Of a stretch of DNA of 64,000 nt, positions 16,885 through 25,122 are shown piece by piece. The stretch's first letter is position 1; each line of letters opens with the position of its first letter. The notes beneath the pieces are model-generated. The model ran no database searches. It saw only the letters and a list, made by a program, of their open reading frames with translations, and was not told the origin of the DNA. A program made the translations under genes and the position numbers. This DNA comes from an uncultured Acetatifactor sp. (GTDB taxonomy: Bacteria; Bacillota; Clostridia; Lachnospirales; Lachnospiraceae), in NCBI GenBank assembly GCA_934402375.1, contig CAKRUB010000006.1, positions 1 through 64,000 of the forward strand. The letters run 5' to 3'.

Positions 16885-16919
16885 TAGGGTAATAGTGATC
16901 TATGGAGGAAGATTGAAAA

Positions 16920-17564
16920 ATGCGGGTAGTGAAGGACGCCGAAGAGCGCCGAAACGAAATACTGGATGTGGCGGAGCGCCTCTTTGCAACCAAGGGCTTT
17001 GACGGAACCAGCACGAACGACATTTTGGAGGAGATCGGGATTGCCAGAGGAACGCTGTATTACCACTTTAAATCAAAGGAAGACATTCTGGACGCCATGA
17101 TTGACAGAATTACGGTAAGACTGCTAACGGATGCGGGAAAAATAGCGAATCAGACGGAAATTCCCATATTGCAGCGAATCACGATGACGATGATGGCGAT
17201 GAAGGTGGAGAATGATCTCGGCTATGAGGTGATGGAGCAGGTGCACCGCCCGCAGAACGCATTGCTTGCACAGAAGATGCAGGAAAGGCTTCTGGACGGC
17301 ATTACCCCGATTATTACAGGGCTGATAGTGGAAGGCATCCGGCAGGGGCTGTGCAATACGGAGCATCCCGCGGAAGCGGTGGAGATGATGATGCTTTACG
17401 CACAGATTACCTTTGACTCGCAGTTGGAGCGGACAAGAGAGGTCTGGGCGCAGAAGGTTGCAGCGTTTATCTACAATGTGGAGAGACTGCTTGGGATGGA
17501 AGAAGGGAGCCTGAGGGAATATGTAGCGCCAATCTTTCAGAACGGCGGACAACAGCAAAAATAA
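16920..17564 (+). CDS. TetR-family repressor, autoregulated
   Basis: A 214-residue TetR regulator. Residues 10-60 are the DNA-binding domain (RRNEILDVAERLFATKGFDGTSTNDILEEIGI, cut here into helices, then GTLYYHFKSKEDIL). The rest is an all-helical ligand domain. GGAGGAAG precedes the ATG. CCGACA..TGTCGG palindromes cover its own promoter and that of the following transporter remnants, so it very likely represses both itself and the adjacent efflux locus. The transporters it would control are collapsed (17659-18970), leaving the repressor possibly orphaned. Confidence 0.9.
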   Translation: MRVVKDAEERRNEILDVAERLFATKGFDGTSTNDILEEIGIARGTLYYHFKSKEDILDAMIDRITVRLLTDAGKIANQTEIPILQRITMTMMAMKVENDLGYEVMEQVHRPQNALLAQKMQERLLDGITPIITGLIVEGIRQGLCNTEHPAEAVEMMMLYAQITFDSQLERTREVWAQKVAAFIYNVERLLGMEEGSLREYVAPIFQNGGQQQK

Positions 17565-17600
17565 CTGTTCAGACGGGACAGCTTCTGGACAGTTTTCTTT
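17563..17600 (+). terminator. Intrinsic terminator after TetR gene
   Basis: AACTGTTC (17563-17570) pairs with GGACAGTT (17587-17594), then TTTTCTTT. The stem begins inside the stop codon. Confidence 0.65.
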
Positions 17601-17610
17601 TGAAATAATT

Positions 17611-17636
17611 ACCGACAGACTGACGGTCTATATAAT
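17611..17636 (+). promoter_or_regulatory. TetR operator and -10 box for the transporter remnant
   Basis: ACCGACAGACTGACGGT (17611-17627) matches the palindrome upstream of the TetR gene and lies directly before TATAAT (17631-17636), so bound repressor would block the polymerase. Confidence 0.7.
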
Positions 17637-17658
17637 GAAGAAAGAAAAGGATAAACAA

Positions 17659-17787
17659 ATGGAAAAGAAAAAGAGTAATTTCCCCAAATTCATGCTGCTG
17701 TGGTCGGGCGAGCTTGTGTCGGCGATCGGCGGCGGACTGACCAGCTTCGGTCTTGGCGTTTATGCTAAGAAAGCTGATCGGGAATGA
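17659..17787 (+). pseudogene. MFS transporter, N-terminal fragment only
   Basis: An ATG at 17659 with AAGG upstream opens a frame beginning MEKKKSNFPKFMLLWSGELV, the typical first membrane segment of major-facilitator efflux pumps, up to FGLGVY. The homology then stops at about 17763 and the frame ends at TGA 17785-17787. The remaining ~370 codons of a normal MFS protein are absent. The break coincides with the first codons of an FtsX-type permease, so a deletion has joined the two genes. Confidence 0.75.
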
Positions 17788-18970
17788 TCTTCGGAATCAT
17801 GTGTTTCTATCGGTGGTGACAACGCTGTTCATGGCGATCTGTGCAATGCTGCTGGCACTGACGATCATGCTTTTTCTGAATCTGTCGGGTGCAATCGACA
17901 GCCTTATGGAGCAGGCGCAGACACCGGATTTTTTACAGATGCATGCCGGGGAGATCGACAGGGAAGCGCTGGAGCGCTTTGTGGAAGGTCGTCAGGATGT
18001 GGAGCAGTGGCAGGTCTGCGGTTTCCTGAATCTGGAAAACGGTATTATCCGCCTCGGAGAGAAAACGCTTGAGGACAGCACGCAGGACAACGGGCTTTGT
18101 GTGCAGGGGAGCGGCTTTGACTATCTTCTGGATATGGAGAACAGGCTGCCTGATGTGAGGGATGGACAAATCTATGCGCCGGTCTGCTATCGGGCGGAAT
18201 ACGGTGTCAGGGAAGGCGATGCCGTATGGATTGGAACCAGGGAATTTGTTGTTGCGGGCTTTATCCGAGATTCCCAGATGAATTCCATGATGACGAGACC
18301 GCTGAACCGCCAGATGCGCGAGCTGTACGGCACTGCGGATGCAGGAGCGTGGATAGCAGTGGGTACGGTGCTAGGGGCTCTTTTTATTGAGGGCTTATTG
18401 CTTCTGGCGATCAGCCGCCTGCTGAAGAGGATGAGACGGATTACGGCGCTTGCCGCTCTGCGGGAGGGAATGGTACATGCCGGACAGGGCGGAAAGAGGC
18501 GTTGTCTGCCGATCACGCTTGTCGTGGCGGCGGGAGCGTTTCTGATGGTTGTGCCGGGAAAACTTTACAGCACAATATCGGCTCCGCAGTTTGTGACCTA
18601 TATGGGCATCGGAGACGGGGAGGTCAGGCTGGATGTGCGGCAGACGGAGAATATCACCGGAATGACGGAACGGCTGAAGGAGCTGCTGGATGGCGATAGC
18701 CGGGTGGAGAAAAGCACGGTGCTTGTGACAAAGTCGTTCCGGCTTTTGGAAGAGGACGGCGGAAGCAGTAACCTTACCGTTGAGCTCGGCGACCACAGTG
18801 TCTTCCCCGTCACCTACAGCAGAGGAGCGGCGCCGCGCGGGGACAGAGAACTGGCATTGCCGGCGCATCAGGGGAGAGCTTTGTCTCGGGAAGCTGGCGC
18901 AGACGGCGAAAAAGGACCGGGAGAGAGCGGTTTTGGACTGGCTGGGACAGCTGGGCTGGTAGAGAAATAA
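17762..18970 (+). pseudogene. FtsX/MacB-type ABC permease, truncated remnant
   Basis: An ATG at 17762, inside the MFS fragment and without its own ribosome site, starts MLRKLIGNDLRNH, a common N-terminus of clostridial FtsX permeases, with a first membrane segment (ATTLFMAICAMLLALTIML-like region near residue 20) and an extracellular domain. A second membrane pair follows near residues 200-270. Such permeases usually have 650-800 residues; this frame has 403 and its last ~45 residues (after PVTYSRG) are out-of-frame sequence. From about 18876 another frame reads GKLAQTAKKDRERAVLDWLG to a stop at 18960, perhaps the tail of a different gene. I read this as a multiply deleted pseudogene, although the 403-codon frame could still be translated. 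Confidence 0.65.
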
Positions 18971-19040
18971 AATCATCATTTTTCACAGAAAATCACATCC
19001 AAAAGGAGAATGTAAAAATAAAAAGATAAAAAATTTACTA

Positions 19041-19102
19041 AACTTGCAAGGTGTGGGAATACTTCAGTATTGGGAGAAGTGCGCATTTTGCAAGTTTTTT
19101 TT
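19041..19102 (+). terminator. Terminator with large loop
   Basis: AACTTGCAA (19041-19049) pairs with TTGCAAGTT (19088-19096), followed by TTTTTT; an inner AATACTTCAGTATT hairpin closes part of the loop. It ends the decayed permease transcript. The 380 bp between the permease remnant and the solute-binding gene hold only this and the next two sites. Confidence 0.65.
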
Positions 19103-19115
19103 ACGGAAAAACAAC

Positions 19116-19127
19116 GAAAACGTTTTC
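19116..19127 (+). promoter_or_regulatory. LacI/CcpA-type operator upstream of the maltodextrin operon
   Basis: GAAAACGTTTTC is a perfect palindrome with central CG, as bound by LacI-family regulators and CcpA. It lies about 110 bp before the promoter of the solute-binding gene. No LacI gene is nearby, so a distant maltose repressor or CcpA is inferred. Confidence 0.5.
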
Positions 19128-19234
19128 TGAATAGTTTCGAAACAAACGCGAAAAAAGGTTCGAAATGGGGTAAAAAATATACAAAACATACATCAAAACG
19201 ACGCAAAAGTGTATATTTTGCACAAAAACCATGC

Positions 19235-19263
19235 TTGACGGAAGAAAAATCATGTGCTACCAT
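19235..19263 (+). promoter_or_regulatory. Promoter of the maltodextrin operon
   Basis: TTGACG (19235-19240), 17-bp spacer, TACCAT (19258-19263), about 90 bp before the first start codon. Confidence 0.65.
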
Positions 19264-19352
19264 GACATTGTGAACAGGAAAGAGGTTCACAGAAAAATCT
19301 GTAAACCGTCAGTGGGAAACACTGACAAAGAGAAACAGGGAGGAAAATCAGA

Positions 19353-20669
19353 ATGAAGAAAAAAGTAATCGCTATTTTGATGGCAACAGCAATGGTTGCA
19401 GCAATGGCAGGTTGCGGAAACAACGATACGCCCGCGAGCAGCTCGGACAACAGCTCCAGCACACAAAGCTCTGAGGCGTCCAAGGAGGAAAGCTCCAGCG
19501 CAGCGGACACGCCGGCAGAGGTAACAGATGTTACCCTGAAGGTATGGGTACCTAACAACCAGGTAGACACCGGTATCATCGACGAGCAGGAGAAAGCTTT
19601 CGCAGCAGCTCATCCCGAATGGAACATTAAATGGGTGACCGAGATCGTCGGAGATGATACGGCAAAGACAGAGCTTTTGAAGGATGTTGATGCAGGAGCT
19701 GACGTATTCATGTTCGCATCCGATCAGCTGCTTGAGATGGTTGACGCAGGCGCAATCGCTCAGCTGGGTGGCGAGGCAGAGAAGATGGTTCAGGAGACCA
19801 TCGATGAATCTGTTCGGGCTACCGCAATGGCAGGAGACGAGACCTACGCAATTCCTTATACTCACAACACGTTCTTCATGTACTATGACAAGAGCATCAT
19901 GAGTGATGACGATATCACTTCCCTTGAGAAGATCATGGCGAAGGATACCGCAGACAATGTTTACAATTTCTACTTTGAGTCCGCAGGCGGCTGGAAGCTC
20001 GGTGCTTATTACTACGGCGCTGGACTGACCGTATTCGGACCGGAAGGAAATGATCTTTCTGTAGGCTGTGACTGGAACAACGAGACCGGTTATGCGGTAA
20101 CAAACTACCTGATTGACCTGATCAACAATCCGAAATGTGCATACGACGGCGAAATTTCCGTATCTGAGCTGATCGCAGACCACAGACTCGGCGTTTGGTT
20201 TGACGGCGCATGGAACTACAATATGTACGCAGATGCTCTTGGCGATGACCTCGGCATGGCAATCCTGCCCACCTTCAATCCCGACGGAAACGATTACCAG
20301 CTTAAGGGCTTCTACAGCTCCAAGTGTATCGGCGTAAACGCTCACTCCAAGAATATGGCAGCAGCGGTAGCCTTTGCAACGTTTCTTGGAAATGAGGAGA
20401 ACCAGCTCCTCCGTTTTGAGAAGTCTGCACAGGTTCCTGCAAATATCAACGCAGCAGCTAACGAGAAGGTTACCTCAGATCCGCTGTCCGCAGTTATCGC
20501 ACAGGAGGCTAGTGAGGCAAGCGTTATGCAGCCTACCCACACCACCTTCTCCAGCAGATACTGGACTTATGCAAACGCAATTCCTACCGAGATCAGAAGC
20601 GGTGATTTGAACAAGAACAACATTCAGGAAAAGCTGGATACCTTCGTAGCATCCATGACTGCTGAATAA
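19353..20669 (+). CDS. Maltodextrin ABC transporter, solute-binding lipoprotein (MalE-like)
   Basis: Captures oligosaccharides outside the cell for the CUT1 permease encoded next. The 438-residue protein starts with a lipoprotein signal (MKKKVIAILM, lipobox MAGC, Cys21) and a Ser-rich linker. The mature part is a two-lobe family-1 binding protein: DVTLKVWVPNNQ start, EYAIPYTHNTFFMYYD-like hinge strand near residue 165, and GVWFDGAWN. GGGAGG precedes the ATG. First gene of a starch/maltodextrin locus that continues with two permeases, pullulanase and amylase. Maltodextrin as ligand is inferred from the neighbours. Codon use is that of a highly expressed gene. Confidence 0.92.
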   Translation: MKKKVIAILMATAMVAAMAGCGNNDTPASSSDNSSSTQSSEASKEESSSAADTPAEVTDVTLKVWVPNNQVDTGIIDEQEKAFAAAHPEWNIKWVTEIVGDDTAKTELLKDVDAGADVFMFASDQLLEMVDAGAIAQLGGEAEKMVQETIDESVRATAMAGDETYAIPYTHNTFFMYYDKSIMSDDDITSLEKIMAKDTADNVYNFYFESAGGWKLGAYYYGAGLTVFGPEGNDLSVGCDWNNETGYAVTNYLIDLINNPKCAYDGEISVSELIADHRLGVWFDGAWNYNMYADALGDDLGMAILPTFNPDGNDYQLKGFYSSKCIGVNAHSKNMAAAVAFATFLGNEENQLLRFEKSAQVPANINAAANEKVTSDPLSAVIAQEASEASVMQPTHTTFSSRYWTYANAIPTEIRSGDLNKNNIQEKLDTFVASMTAE

Positions 20670-20686
20670 ATTCAGGAAAACAGAAG

Positions 20687-20721
20687 CAGGATAAGGAAGC
20701 CAGTCTGGTTTTCTTATCCTG
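20687..20721 (+). terminator. Intercistronic hairpin between binding protein and permease
   Basis: CAGGATAAG (20687-20695) pairs with CTTATCCTG (20713-20721). No long T-run follows, so it probably stabilises the upstream mRNA or attenuates, giving more binding protein than permease. Confidence 0.6.
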
Positions 20722-20746
20722 TCTTCCAGACTATGAGGAGGTTTTT

Positions 20747-22147
20747 ATGGGACTGTTTCAGAAAAAACCAAAAGTAAAAATAGCAAGCCACAGGCCCAGC
20801 GATGCAAGTGTGGGTGAGGCACTGCGGAAGGGAAATGTACTTACAAGGCTTTCCCTCGTGGTCTTTGGACTGGGAAATATTGTCAATAAGCAGTTTGTGC
20901 GCGGCTTTGTCTTTCTGGCTCTTGAAGCTGCCTATATTTATTATATGATCTCCTTTGGTGCACAGGCGCTCGTCAATATGAGAACGCTGGGCACGGTAGA
21001 GCAGCGGAAGGTCTACAATGAGGCTCTGGGTATCTATGAGTATGCAGCCGGAGACAACTCGATGCTGTTCCTGCTGTATGGTGTTATTACAATTGTCATT
21101 ACACTCGCTGCAATCTTTGCGGCATGTATGTCCATGAAGAGCGCATACTGTACACAGGTGCGCAAGGACAGGGGGATGCTGGTCCCCAAATTTAAAGATG
21201 ATCTGCGCTCCGTGAAGGAGGAGAACCTTCACACCGTAATGCTTACGCTTCCGATTCTCGGAATTCTTGCATTTACGATCATTCCTCTGGTGTTCATGAT
21301 CCTGATCGCGTTCACCAGCTATGACAGAGAACATCAGCCGCCCGGAAATCTTTTCACATGGGTAGGTTTAGATAATTTCAAGGCGATGCTGGCATCCGGC
21401 AGCAAGCTGGCAGCAACCTTCTGGCCGGTGTTGCAATGGACCCTGATCTGGGCAGTATTCGCCACCTTCAGCTGCTTCTTCCTCGGCATGCTGCTGGCGC
21501 TTTTAATTAACCGCAAGGGAACCAGATGTAAGGGCTTCTGGAGATTCATGTTTGTGCTCTCCATTGCCATTCCGCAGTTCGTTTCCCTGCTGAGCATGAG
21601 GACGATCTTCAACGCGAACGGCCCGGTAAACGTTATTTTAAGACATCTCGGCGTGATCGGTATGACGGAATCCATTCCGTTTTTCACAGATCCGACGCTG
21701 GCTAAGATTACGATTATTATGATAAACATATGGATCGGTGTTCCGTACACAATGCTTTCCACCACCGGAATCCTGCAGAACATTCCGACGGAGCTGTATG
21801 AGGCTGCAAGAATTGACGGAGCAACAGCACCGGTCATTTTCAGAAAGATTACACTGCCGTATATGCTGTTCGTCATGACACCGACCCTGATTACCAGCTT
21901 TACGGGAAATATTAATAACTTCAACGTTATCTTCCTGCTGTCAGGAGGAGGCCCCGATACCATGGAGTACTATTACGCGGGGCGGACGGATCTGCTGGTT
22001 ACCTGGCTGTACCGTCTTACAATCACCCAGAAGGACTACAACCTTGGCGCCGTAATCGGCATCATGGTATTCATTATTCTGGCTACTTTGTCACTGTTGA
22101 CTTACCGGCGTACCGGTTCCTACAAAGATGAGGGGGCGTTCCAATAA
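20747..22147 (+). CDS. Maltodextrin ABC transporter permease (MalF-like)
   Basis: One of the two membrane subunits of the CUT1 importer. The 466-residue protein has two extra membrane segments in the first ~150 residues (RGFVFLALEAAYIYYMI; LLYGVITIVITLAAIFAAC), then the usual six. The coupling loop EAARIDGATAPVIFRKITLP is the classic EAA motif contacting the ATPase. GAGGAGG lies 6 bases before the start. The stop overlaps the next start by one base. No ATPase gene is present in the locus; a shared MsmK-type ATPase encoded elsewhere is expected, as usual in Firmicutes. Confidence 0.93.
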   Translation: MGLFQKKPKVKIASHRPSDASVGEALRKGNVLTRLSLVVFGLGNIVNKQFVRGFVFLALEAAYIYYMISFGAQALVNMRTLGTVEQRKVYNEALGIYEYAAGDNSMLFLLYGVITIVITLAAIFAACMSMKSAYCTQVRKDRGMLVPKFKDDLRSVKEENLHTVMLTLPILGILAFTIIPLVFMILIAFTSYDREHQPPGNLFTWVGLDNFKAMLASGSKLAATFWPVLQWTLIWAVFATFSCFFLGMLLALLINRKGTRCKGFWRFMFVLSIAIPQFVSLLSMRTIFNANGPVNVILRHLGVIGMTESIPFFTDPTLAKITIIMINIWIGVPYTMLSTTGILQNIPTELYEAARIDGATAPVIFRKITLPYMLFVMTPTLITSFTGNINNFNVIFLLSGGGPDTMEYYYAGRTDLLVTWLYRLTITQKDYNLGAVIGIMVFIILATLSLLTYRRTGSYKDEGAFQ

Positions 22148-22998
22148 TGAAAGCGAGAAGATTTATTTCAAATACCTTATGTCATGTATTGCTTGCGATC
22201 CTCAGTGTCATCTGGGTACTGCCGATCGGCTATGTAATCCTGACCTCCTTCCGAAAGGAGGGCGGTTCCTACAAGAGCTATATCTGGCCGAGAGGGTTCA
22301 CACTGGATAATTACAAGAATCTTTTCTCGCCGACCAGCCAGATTAATTTCGGAAGATGGTTCCTGAATACACTGGTTATCGCGCTCATCAGCACAGTGAT
22401 AGCGGCATTCTTCGTATTGTGCGTGTCCTACTGCATGAGCCGCCTGCGCTTCAAGATGAGAAAACCGTTCATGAATATTGCACTGATCCTTGGCATGTTC
22501 CCCGGATTCATGTCCATGATCGCGGTATACTACATCTTAAAGGGTCTGGGACTGCTGGAGACAGGTCTGCTGAAGCAGGTTGCGCTCATCATAGTCTACT
22601 CGGGAGGCGCCGGACTGGGTTTCTACATGGCGAAGGGCTTCTTTGATACCATTCCGAGAACGATCGATGAAGCGGCCTATATCGATGGCGCGACAAAGTG
22701 GGATACCTTTACAAAGATTACGATCCCGCTCTCCAAGCCGATTATCACCTACACCCTGATTACAACGTTCATGGGGCCGTGGGTAGACTATATCTTTGCA
22801 AAGGTCATTATGGGTAATGACACAAAGTACTATACGATTGCCATTGGTCTGTGGACGATGCTGGAGAAGGAGTACGTGGAATACTTCTATACACAGTTCT
22901 ATGCGGGATGTGTATTGATCTCCATACCGATAGCAATTCTGTTCCTGCTGACACAGAAATGCTATGTGGAAGGCGTATCGGGAGCTGTTAAGGGCTGA
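22147..22998 (+). CDS. Maltodextrin ABC transporter permease (MalG-like)
   Basis: Second membrane subunit of the importer, 283 residues with six membrane segments. The EAA loop reads DEAAYIDGATKWDTFTKITI. The ATG overlaps the stop of the MalF-like gene (TAATG), indicating translational coupling. It is followed by a strong hairpin terminator at 23016-23063, so the three transport genes form a unit separable from the downstream pullulanase and amylase genes. Confidence 0.93.
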   Translation: MKARRFISNTLCHVLLAILSVIWVLPIGYVILTSFRKEGGSYKSYIWPRGFTLDNYKNLFSPTSQINFGRWFLNTLVIALISTVIAAFFVLCVSYCMSRLRFKMRKPFMNIALILGMFPGFMSMIAVYYILKGLGLLETGLLKQVALIIVYSGGAGLGFYMAKGFFDTIPRTIDEAAYIDGATKWDTFTKITIPLSKPIITYTLITTFMGPWVDYIFAKVIMGNDTKYYTIAIGLWTMLEKEYVEYFYTQFYAGCVLISIPIAILFLLTQKCYVEGVSGAVKG

Positions 22999-23015
22999 TC
23001 CTGTTCAGAATGCGG

Positions 23016-23063
23016 ACGGCTGCTGCGGAATAATAGCGTTTATTTTGCAGCGGCTGTTTTTTT
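23016..23063 (+). terminator. Intrinsic terminator after transport genes
   Basis: ACGGCTGCTGC (23016-23026) pairs with GCAGCGGCTGT (23047-23057) with two wobble or mismatch positions, followed by seven T. Confidence 0.75.
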
Positions 23064-23115
23064 GCACTTTATTCCTAAAAAAATTTCTATATGAGCTAGA
23101 AGGAGACGAAATACC

Positions 23116-25119
23116 GTGAAAAGACAAGGCTTCCATTATACAAGGGAATTTGATGAGGCTTATGAATATCAGGGTAAGGATCTAGGGTCTTTCTGCGGCG
23201 CGGCGGAGACCACCTTTAAGATCTGGGCACCCTTTGCGGAGAGAGCAAGGCTCTGCCTGTACAGAGACGGCGGCAGCAGCATGAAGCTGACAGCGGAGGA
23301 TTCGCTGCGGGATGCCGACAGGATCATGGATATGGAGTCCGCACCGGGAGGTGTCTGGGCGCTTACCGTGCCGGAGAGGCTGCACGGCTGGTACTATGAT
23401 TTTCTGGTCAGCACGGACGGAGAGACAGTGAGGACGGCAGACCCATATGCAAGAGCCTGCTGCTGCAACGGGCAGAGAAGCATGGTGGTCGACCTGGCGG
23501 AGACAGACCCGGCGGGCTTCGGCGAGGATCATGCGCCGGAGAGACCTGTGGAGAACATTATCTACGAATTGCATATCAAGGATTTTTCCTATGATAAGGA
23601 CAGCCGTATCCCTGCGGAATACAGGGGAAAATACAAGGCATTTTCCGCAGAACCGGCGGAGGGCGGCTATCCGGTCTGCCTGGAATATCTGAAGCAGCTC
23701 GGCATCACGCATGTGCACCTGCTTCCGTGCTTTGATTTCGGATGGCTGGACGAGGCTGGGGAGGACAGCCAGTTTAACTGGGGCTATGATCCCGTCAACT
23801 ACAATGTGCCTGAGGGGTCCTTTGCCACGGATGCGAAGGACGGAACGGTGCGTATCAGGGAGTTCAAGGAGATGGTGCAGGCGCTGCACCGGGCGGGCAT
23901 CCGCGTGGTGATGGATGTGGTCTACAACCATACCTTTGAGCCGGATTCCTGGCTGGAGCGGCTGGCACCCGGATATTTCTGCCGGAGATATGCAGACGGA
24001 AGCCTGTCCGACGGCTCGGCATGCGGAAGCGACCTTGCGGTGGGAAGAGCCATGGTCGACCGCTATATTCTGGACTCCGTGTGCTACTGGGCGGAGGAGT
24101 ACCATATCGATGGCTTCCGCTTTGACCTGATGGGACTGCTGACGACAGAACTGATGAACCGGATCAGGGACGCGTTGGACGCAGAGTACGGCAGCGATGA
24201 GAAGCTCCTGTACGGAGAGCCGTGGAGAGCACAGGACACTTCCATGGAGGAGGGAACGCACGCGGCGATAAAGGACAATATCAGACTGCTGAGTGAGAAT
24301 ATTGCCATTTTCAGCGACGACACCCGAGATGTAATAAAGGGGGACGTGTTCTATCCGAAGGTGCCCGGCTTTGTCAATGGCGGCAGGGGGCTGGAGGACA
24401 GGGTTCTTGACGCTGTTACCGGCTGGAGAGATAATATAGACGGCTTCTGTCCCAGAACCTGTAACCAGATTATTAACTATGTCTCTGCCCATGACAATTT
24501 TACGCTGTGGGATAAGCTCCTTCTGACGCTGAAGGAGGATGCGATGAAGCAGCAGGAGACCTGTCTGGAGCCATATCCGGACATTGTCAGAGCGAATAAA
24601 TTCGCAGCGCTGATTTATTTCACCTGTCAGGGACACCTGTTCTTTCAGGCGGGTGAGGAGTTCGGACGGACAAAGTTCGGAGATGAGAACAGCTTCCGGT
24701 CCGACCCGGAGGTGAATATGCTCCGTTGGGGGCAGACGGTGCGTTTCCGTGAGCTGGTGGATTATTACAGGGGGCTGATTTCCCTAAGAAAACAGTTCCC
24801 CGGTCTGTGCGACAAGAGCGCGGGCGCGCGTTACCGCATCAGCGGAAAGACGGTACACCGCGAACGGGTGGTCTCCTTTATCGTAGACAACAGGAGCGAG
24901 GAGAGCGGTACATGGGATGAACTTTACATTATCTATAACGCATCCGGTGTGGATTTCAGTGTTCAGCTTCCGGGAGATTCCAGAGGAAGCATTTCGCCGA
25001 ACTGGGAGATTCTTGCGGATGCTCTGGAGGCGGACTGCCGCAAGCCTGCACAGGACAAGGTCGTTGTGGCGGCGGGAAGCGGAATGATTCTCGGGAGAAG
25101 AACCGGAGAGGGGTGTTAA
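23116..25119 (+). CDS. pulA: Type I pullulanase / alpha-glucan debranching enzyme (GH13)
   Basis: Cleaves alpha-1,6 branches of starch- or glycogen-derived dextrins, inside the cell because no signal peptide exists. It starts with GTG at 23116, 7 bases after AAGGAGA. Residues 25-110 are a CBM48-like beta domain (TTFKIWAPFA), then the GH13 barrel: YELHIKDFS (type I pullulanase signature YNWGYDP is present as FNWGYDP near 221), VVYNHT, the nucleophile Asp337 in GFRFDLMG, acid/base Glu368 in LYGEPW and Asp460 in SAHDNF. At 667 residues it is a normal-length intracellular form. The amylase gene follows after 3 bases, so both are translated together; they process maltodextrins imported by the upstream transporter. 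Confidence 0.92.
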   Translation: MKRQGFHYTREFDEAYEYQGKDLGSFCGAAETTFKIWAPFAERARLCLYRDGGSSMKLTAEDSLRDADRIMDMESAPGGVWALTVPERLHGWYYDFLVSTDGETVRTADPYARACCCNGQRSMVVDLAETDPAGFGEDHAPERPVENIIYELHIKDFSYDKDSRIPAEYRGKYKAFSAEPAEGGYPVCLEYLKQLGITHVHLLPCFDFGWLDEAGEDSQFNWGYDPVNYNVPEGSFATDAKDGTVRIREFKEMVQALHRAGIRVVMDVVYNHTFEPDSWLERLAPGYFCRRYADGSLSDGSACGSDLAVGRAMVDRYILDSVCYWAEEYHIDGFRFDLMGLLTTELMNRIRDALDAEYGSDEKLLYGEPWRAQDTSMEEGTHAAIKDNIRLLSENIAIFSDDTRDVIKGDVFYPKVPGFVNGGRGLEDRVLDAVTGWRDNIDGFCPRTCNQIINYVSAHDNFTLWDKLLLTLKEDAMKQQETCLEPYPDIVRANKFAALIYFTCQGHLFFQAGEEFGRTKFGDENSFRSDPEVNMLRWGQTVRFRELVDYYRGLISLRKQFPGLCDKSAGARYRISGKTVHRERVVSFIVDNRSEESGTWDELYIIYNASGVDFSVQLPGDSRGSISPNWEILADALEADCRKPAQDKVVVAAGSGMILGRRTGEGC

Positions 25120-25122
25120 GGA

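Noticed and set aside
19287..20345. Long minus-strand frame opposite the solute-binding protein gene
   Set aside because: Cys- and Val-rich composition typical of an antisense shadow of a strongly codon-biased gene; no start context.
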